Shown here piece after piece: positions 60,013 to 64,000 of a stretch of 64,000 nt of DNA. Location: positions 806,001 to 870,000 of the forward strand of contig NZ_LT670847.1 in the NCBI RefSeq assembly GCF_900142895.1, read 5' to 3'. A program made the position numbers and the translations under genes. Numbering within the stretch: the stretch's first letter is position 1; each line of letters begins with the position of its first letter. This DNA comes from Vreelandella subglaciescola (GTDB lineage: Bacteria > Pseudomonadota > Gammaproteobacteria > Pseudomonadales > Halomonadaceae). The notes under the pieces are model-generated. The model was not told where the DNA came from, ran no database searches, and saw only the letters and a program-made list of their open reading frames with translations.

Positions 60013-61128
60013 CTAGCGCGCCAGATAACGCGACACAATATCGCTCCACTGCTCCGATTCGGTCACGTCGAGTATCTCAAGCGACAGCGGCGCGCGCAGG
60101 GCACTACCTTCGGGAATGGCAAAGGCGTAAAGCTGCTTGGCAAACACGTCCGGCAGAATGCTCAGATGTTTGTCGCCCAGCTGTTGATTGCGGTACTGCA
60201 TCAGCGCCCGGTCGTAGACCACCGCGCCGGTTTCACCCTCGGCCACTGAGGTCATGGCCGTGGTCAGGTCGGGATAGGCGCGATAGCGAATATGCTGTTC
60301 CTGCAGATAGCGCTGGCTAGCGGTATCGTCGATCGTTGCGACCACGGTGCCGTAGAGGTCATTTTCACTCTGGATTCGCGAGGTCAGATTGCTCACCGTC
60401 AGCGACGTGGTAATTGCCGCGGTAAAGCTGGCCACTACAATCAAGCCGGCAAACATCCAGACCAACCCGACCAGGCGCCCCAGCGGCGTGGTTGGCGCTT
60501 TATCGCCATAACCCACGGTGGTCATGGTGACAGCGGCCCACCACATGCCGGCGCCCAGCCCCTGCAGCGTTGTGCCGCCAAACTGCTCGGGATTGCGTTT
60601 GTGTTCGGCAAACCATACCACTACGCCCACGGCCAGCAGCAGCGCGGCAAGACCCAGCACCACGCTTAAAAATTGCCAGCTGATCAACGCACGCAGTGCG
60701 GTAAACAGGTTCTGATCGGGCTGGGGCAGCACGCCGATGGAAAGCCCGGTCTGATAAAACGGATGGCTGAAGTCAAAGCGCTCCTCGCGATCGGCAGTCA
60801 TGGTGAGTGCACCCACGGCCACATCGATATCGCCGCTTTCCACCGCGCTTAACAGCTCGCTGAAGGACAGCGGCTGCCAGCTAAAGTCCCAGCCTTTGCG
60901 CTCGGCAATGTCCCGCCACAGGTCAACGCTGATGCCCTCCAGCTCACCGCCAGTAGCCTCCATGACAAAAGGCGGCACCGTCGCCACGCCCACTTTAAGC
61001 GTCTGTTCCTGTGTTTGCCCCTGCGTCTGGGCAATGGCACTGGCACAGAACAAAACCCAGGGAAGCAGTAAAAACAACGCTGCCACGTGCTGCCAACGCA
61101 GGCATCGCCGAAAAGAAAAATAAGCCAT
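60013..61128 (-). CDS. prokaryotic ionotropic-glutamate-receptor-like potassium channel
   Basis: A 371-residue protein that joins a solute-binding domain to a pore. A signal peptide (residues 1-33) is followed by the first binding lobe (KVGVATVPPFVMEATGGELEG, GALTMTADREERFDFSHPF), a helix at ~150-172, the pore loop GMWWAAVTMTTVGYGDKAP with the K+ selectivity filter TVGYGD (204-209), a second helix ~216-240 ending SFTAAITTSLTV, and the second binding lobe (VVATIDDTASQRYLQEQ, GAVVYDRALMQYRNQQ). This is the layout of cyanobacterial GluR0. Ligand and cation are likely an amino acid and K+, by family. Confidence 0.9.
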   Translation of the reverse strand: MAYFSFRRCLRWQHVAALFLLLPWVLFCASAIAQTQGQTQEQTLKVGVATVPPFVMEATGGELEGISVDLWRDIAERKGWDFSWQPLSFSELLSAVESGDIDVAVGALTMTADREERFDFSHPFYQTGLSIGVLPQPDQNLFTALRALISWQFLSVVLGLAALLLAVGVVVWFAEHKRNPEQFGGTTLQGLGAGMWWAAVTMTTVGYGDKAPTTPLGRLVGLVWMFAGLIVVASFTAAITTSLTVSNLTSRIQSENDLYGTVVATIDDTASQRYLQEQHIRYRAYPDLTTAMTSVAEGETGAVVYDRALMQYRNQQLGDKHLSILPDVFAKQLYAFAIPEGSALRAPLSLEILDVTESEQWSDIVSRYLAR

Positions 61129-61261
61129 CGATTACGTCCTTGAAGAAAAAGTGCTGTCCGCGCGGCCGGTTACGCACGGCATCAACGCAGCATGGCGGGT
61201 AATTATACGAGTATGGCAGAAGCAAATGGCAGGGAAAAATGGCAGAAAAATGCGACACACA

Positions 61262-61290
61262 CAAAAATGACCCCGGAAAACCGGGGCCAT
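61262..61290 (-). terminator. intrinsic terminator of the DUF7282-like gene
   Basis: The stem CCCCGG/CCGGGG, extended by flanking pairs and closed by an AAAA loop, is followed on the minus strand by ATTTTTG. It separates the small exported protein gene from the channel gene. Confidence 0.75.
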
Positions 61291-61379
61291 GCGATGTAAT
61301 GTCGGCGTAGTGTCAGAAAAATGCAGCAACAGGATTTCGCGTCAGCTATTAGCCACTGCGCGTCGCTGCATGAAGACGC

Positions 61380-61799
61380 TTATTTCACGTCAACGGGCAC
61401 CACCACGGGTTTGCCGTCGGCCATCATGGGCGGATCCACGTCGGTTGAGCCTTCACCGAATTCGTACTTGCCTTCTTCACCGGTATCTTTGTGCAGCATG
61501 ACAAATACCTTGTCACCGGATTCAAGCATGCGGTCAACTTCAACGGTGACTTCGTCCTGACCGTCAATGGCGGCGTGGCCGATAGACGCAGGTGCGATGG
61601 GCTTGCCTTCGTCGTTGCTATCGTGAATGACCACAAAGCCTTTCTGGTCGGCCATGACGTTCACGGTAACTTCTTCACCCGGCGACTGTGAGTCAGCCTT
61701 GATGCTCGGACCTTTATCGTCCATGGCCATTGCAGTGCCTGCGGTACCGGCAAGACCCAGCGCCAGCAGAATTGAAAGGGAAACGTTGCGATATGTCAT
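61380..61799 (-). CDS. exported protein, DUF7282-like domain
   Basis: A 139-residue protein with a clear signal peptide (ILLALGLAGTAGTAMA, cleavage about residue 25). The mature ~114 residues are acidic and beta-rich: SPGEEVTVNVMADQKGFVVIHDSNDEGK, SIGHAAIDGQDEVTVEVDR, VMLHKDTGEEGKYEFGEGSTDVDPP (read in parts). The pattern resembles the DUF7282 domain common in haloarchaeal surface proteins. The family assignment is from memory. The function is unknown. It is flanked by its own terminator and is monocistronic. Confidence 0.75.
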   Translation of the reverse strand: MTYRNVSLSILLALGLAGTAGTAMAMDDKGPSIKADSQSPGEEVTVNVMADQKGFVVIHDSNDEGKPIAPASIGHAAIDGQDEVTVEVDRMLESGDKVFVMLHKDTGEEGKYEFGEGSTDVDPPMMADGKPVVVPVDVK

Positions 61800-61962
61800 A
61801 CGTTATCTCCTGAAAAACGCCTCAAAGGCGGTATAGCTACGCGGCCTGCATGATTGCCGCTGCGCACCATTCAAGCTAGACAACAAAGCGGCGGCTGTAC
61901 ACAGCTTGTGGCAGTCTTCATATTGCGTCCTTTTTTACCGTCCTCTTGTATCCCCCCACACG

Positions 61963-61997
61963 AAAAGGCCCCCGCAGAGCGGAACTCTGCGGGGGCC
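61963..61997 (-). terminator. intrinsic terminator of mdh
   Basis: A perfect 13-bp GC-rich stem (61967-61979 with 61985-61997, GGCCCCCGCAGAG) with a 5-base loop, then TTTT on the minus strand, 20 bases after the mdh stop. No gene is seen in 61800-61962. Confidence 0.9.
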
Positions 61998-62017
61998 CGA
62001 AGCCGGAAATCCGGCCA

Positions 62018-62995
62018 TTAACCCAGCAGGTGCTCTACCGCCGTGCGTTCTTCACGCAGTTCTTTCTCGGTGGCCTGCATTCTTTCCTTGCTGAACGCAT
62101 CCAGCTCGAAACCCTGAACGATTTCATAGCTGCCGCCCTTGCAGCGCACCGGGTAGGAATAAATGATGCCTTCCTCGATGCCGTAACTGCCATCGGATGG
62201 AATCGACATGCTGACGATGCCATCACAGCCCAGCGCCCAGTCGCGCATATGGTCGATGGCCGCCGAGGCTGCCGAGGCCGCCGAAGACGCACCACGCGCC
62301 TTGATGATGGCCGCGCCGCGCTGCTGTACGGTGGGGATGAAGTCGTTTTCGTACCAGTCGCGCTCAACCAGATCCAGGGCCGGCTTGCCGTCCACCTGGC
62401 ACTGAGAAATATCCGGGTACTGGGTCGCGCTGTGGTTGCCCCAGACAATCATGCTGTCAACGTCGGTCACGTGCTTGCCGGTCTTTTGTGCCAGCTGGGT
62501 CAGCGCGCGGTTGTGGTCCAGGCGAGTCATCGCGGTGAACTGGCCGGCATCAAGGTCCGGCGCGTTGCACGAGGCGATCAGCGCGTTGGTGTTGGCCGGG
62601 TTACCCACGACCAGCACACGCACGTCGTTGCTGGCACTGTCGTTCAGCGCCTTGCCCTGCACGGAGAAAATGGCCGCGTTGGCTTCCAGCAGGTCTTTAC
62701 GCTCCATGCCCGGGCCACGCGGGCGAGAGCCCACCAGCAGCGCATAGTCGGCATCCTTGAACGCGACGTTGGCATCATCGGTGGCAACGATATCGCGCAC
62801 CAGCGGGTAGGCGCAGTCGTTGACTTCCATGACCACACCGTTCATGGCCTCCATGGCCTGGGGGATTTCCAGCAGCTGGAGAATGACGGGCTGATCCGGC
62901 CCCAGCATATCGCCTGCGGCAATGCGGAAAATAAGAGAATAGCTAATCTGGCCGGCACCGCCGGTAATCGCAATACGGACTGGATCTTTCATCAT
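62018..62995 (-). CDS. mdh: malate dehydrogenase
   Basis: An NAD-dependent malate dehydrogenase of the TCA cycle, 325 residues, of the cytoplasmic-like type 2 group. It shows the nucleotide site [42 protein letters not shown], the cofactor motif VGNPANTNA, active-site MTRLDHNRA and [13 protein letters not shown] with the catalytic His. It is a single gene with a strong terminator. The 235-base gap upstream (62996-63230) presumably holds promoters for mdh and for the adaptor gene. Confidence 0.95.
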   Translation of the reverse strand: MMKDPVRIAITGGAGQISYSLIFRIAAGDMLGPDQPVILQLLEIPQAMEAMNGVVMEVNDCAYPLVRDIVATDDANVAFKDADYALLVGSRPRGPGMERKDLLEANAAIFSVQGKALNDSASNDVRVLVVGNPANTNALIASCNAPDLDAGQFTAMTRLDHNRALTQLAQKTGKHVTDVDSMIVWGNHSATQYPDISQCQVDGKPALDLVERDWYENDFIPTVQQRGAAIIKARGASSAASAASAAIDHMRDWALGCDGIVSMSIPSDGSYGIEEGIIYSYPVRCKGGSYEIVQGFELDAFSKERMQATEKELREERTAVEHLLG

Positions 62996-63230
62996 GGCTC
63001 CTTGGTTATTTCGCCTTGGGGTTCGGCCACGCCGAACGCTGCGACGCCTTGATATTATGCGTCGGGCGGTAAAAACTCAATCAGACCTGTGGCTTAGGCT
63101 CTCGTAGACAAATCGTGGGAGAACAGTTGCCCCGACGCCTTGCTATCGGTCAGGCTAAGCGCTTTCGAGCTCAGCGCTGTATAGGTTTGTCTGGCGTGGC
63201 TGTGTCTCCCTCCCACATACGGATACGTTC

Positions 63231-64000
63231 ATGCGGCAACAGCGATTTTCCCGGCTGCCTTTTTCCTACGTACTGGCAAGCCTGCTTTTACTCGCCCTGG
63301 TACTCTGGCTCGCACTGGGTGATTTCAATGCCTTCAAGGATGAGGCGCCCGAGGACACTACCACGCCGCCCGCCCCCACGCGCGTTGAAACACGCCGGCT
63401 CGAAAGCGTAGATTACACCCCCACCCGGGTGGTACAGGGCGCGCTTGAAGCCAACCGCGACGTCGCGCTGCGCGCCAGTGTCGAAGGCCTGGTGAAAGAC
63501 AAGCCCGTCAAGCAGGGCGCCAGCGTCAGCGCCGGCGAGACGCTGCTCGTACTGGACAACGACGCTCTTCCCGAGCGCTTGGCGGAAGCCCGCGATAACG
63601 TTGAGCTGGCTCGCGCCGAGCTGGCCGGAGCGCAACAATTGCGCCAGCGCGAGCTGATCTCGAAGCCCGAGCTTTTGCGCCTGCGCGCCGCCCTCAGCCA
63701 ACGTGTGGCCGAAACGGCACGGCTGAAAAAACAGCAGGCCGACACCCGCCCGCAAGCCCCCTTTGACGGCACGCTTGATCGCGTCAGCGTCACACTGGGC
63801 GAGCTGTTACAGCCCGGCGAAGAATGGGGGCGGCTGATCGACGACGCTACGCTCAAAGGTATCGGCTGGGTGTCGCAGCAAGACGTGGCTCCGCTCGCAG
63901 CAGGCCAGCCCGTCACCACCCGCCTGTTAAGCGGCGACACCCTGCAGGGCACGCTGACCCACGTGGCCAGCCGCGCCGCTGAAGATACCCGCAGCTTTTA
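63231..64000 (+). CDS. RND efflux periplasmic adaptor (MFP), 5' part
   Basis: The frame from ATG 63231 is open to the window edge (256 codons). It starts MRQQRFSRLPFSYVLASLLLLALVLW, a signal anchor, then the barrel-sandwich half DVALRASVEGLVKDKPVKQGASVSAGETLLVLD, an alpha-helical hairpin (LAEARDNVELARAELAGAQQLRQ) and the returning strand IADTRPQAPFDG-like text (TRPQAPFDGTLDRVSVTLGE). This is a typical membrane-fusion protein of tripartite RND pumps. The pump gene is expected beyond the window. The ribosome site is weak. Confidence 0.88.
   Translation, partial: MRQQRFSRLPFSYVLASLLLLALVLWLALGDFNAFKDEAPEDTTTPPAPTRVETRRLESVDYTPTRVVQGALEANRDVALRASVEGLVKDKPVKQGASVSAGETLLVLDNDALPERLAEARDNVELARAELAGAQQLRQRELISKPELLRLRAALSQRVAETARLKKQQADTRPQAPFDGTLDRVSVTLGELLQPGEEWGRLIDDATLKGIGWVSQQDVAPLAAGQPVTTRLLSGDTLQGTLTHVASRAAEDTRSF

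Noticed and set aside
61946-63052. 368-codon plus-strand frame opposite mdh
   Set aside because: It lies across mdh and its terminator; the composition is that of an antisense shadow.

Overview
The window looks like a chromosomal segment of a moderately halophilic gammaproteobacterium of the Halomonadaceae (Halomonas or a close relative). The reasons are the GC-rich coding sequence, the fused group-2 Mrp/Mnh sodium/proton antiporter operon, the style of a leuA leader attenuator, a cyo quinol oxidase operon and a TTT (TctCBA) uptake system. This assignment is inference, because no rRNA lies in the window. I saw no rRNA, tRNA, CRISPR array, prophage or plasmid origin.

Layout: 1-0.9 kb holds the 5' part of leuA on the minus strand, with a leucine-rich leader peptide and an attenuator hairpin. 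1.07-6.9 kb is the six-gene mnhABCDEFG operon. 7.1-13.5 kb has an MFS transporter and the minus-strand group parE-parC-serB. 13.6-20.9 kb has pgi, the tRNA wobble genes cmoA-cmoB, an App1-type phosphatase and cysDN. 21.1-24.5 kb has an IS5-family element, nudF-yqiB-cpdA and a YqaA-like membrane protein. 24.7-29.8 kb has a TPR protein, a glycosyltransferase, a 100-residue membrane protein, a QseBC/PmrAB-like two-component system and greB. 29.8-35.9 kb is the cyoABCDE operon, with cyoA cut by a second identical IS5-family copy. 35.9-44 kb has REP-like repeats, rsmC, cmoM, a Kef-type antiporter and a TelA/extensin group. 44-48 kb is an IclR-controlled TctCBA system with a frameshifted tctA. 48-50.6 kb is a NemR/old-yellow-enzyme unit with an SDR. 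50.6-53.7 kb is a REC-PAS-GGDEF gene split by an IS1380-family element. 54-64 kb has nnrS, sirB2, ybaN, phoX, a CoA-transferase, a glutamate-receptor-like K+ channel, mdh and the start of an RND adaptor gene.

Functional themes are ion and pH homeostasis (Mnh, Kef, the K+ channel-like receptor), envelope sensing (two-component system with PmrA-like boxes before the glycosyltransferase and before its own operon), tRNA cmo5U modification (cmoA, cmoB and cmoM all present) and respiration (cyo, nnrS, mdh).

The most informative observations concern genome decay in progress. Both interrupted genes can be rebuilt in frame by removing the IS and one target copy. The IS5-family copy sits exactly in the CyoA lipobox with a 2-bp TA duplication. 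The IS1380-family copy sits between the REC and PAS domains of a diguanylate cyclase with a 5-bp ATACG duplication. tctA lacks one base in a G tract. Several repeats duplicate gene ends (the nudF 5' region and the rsmC 3' end).
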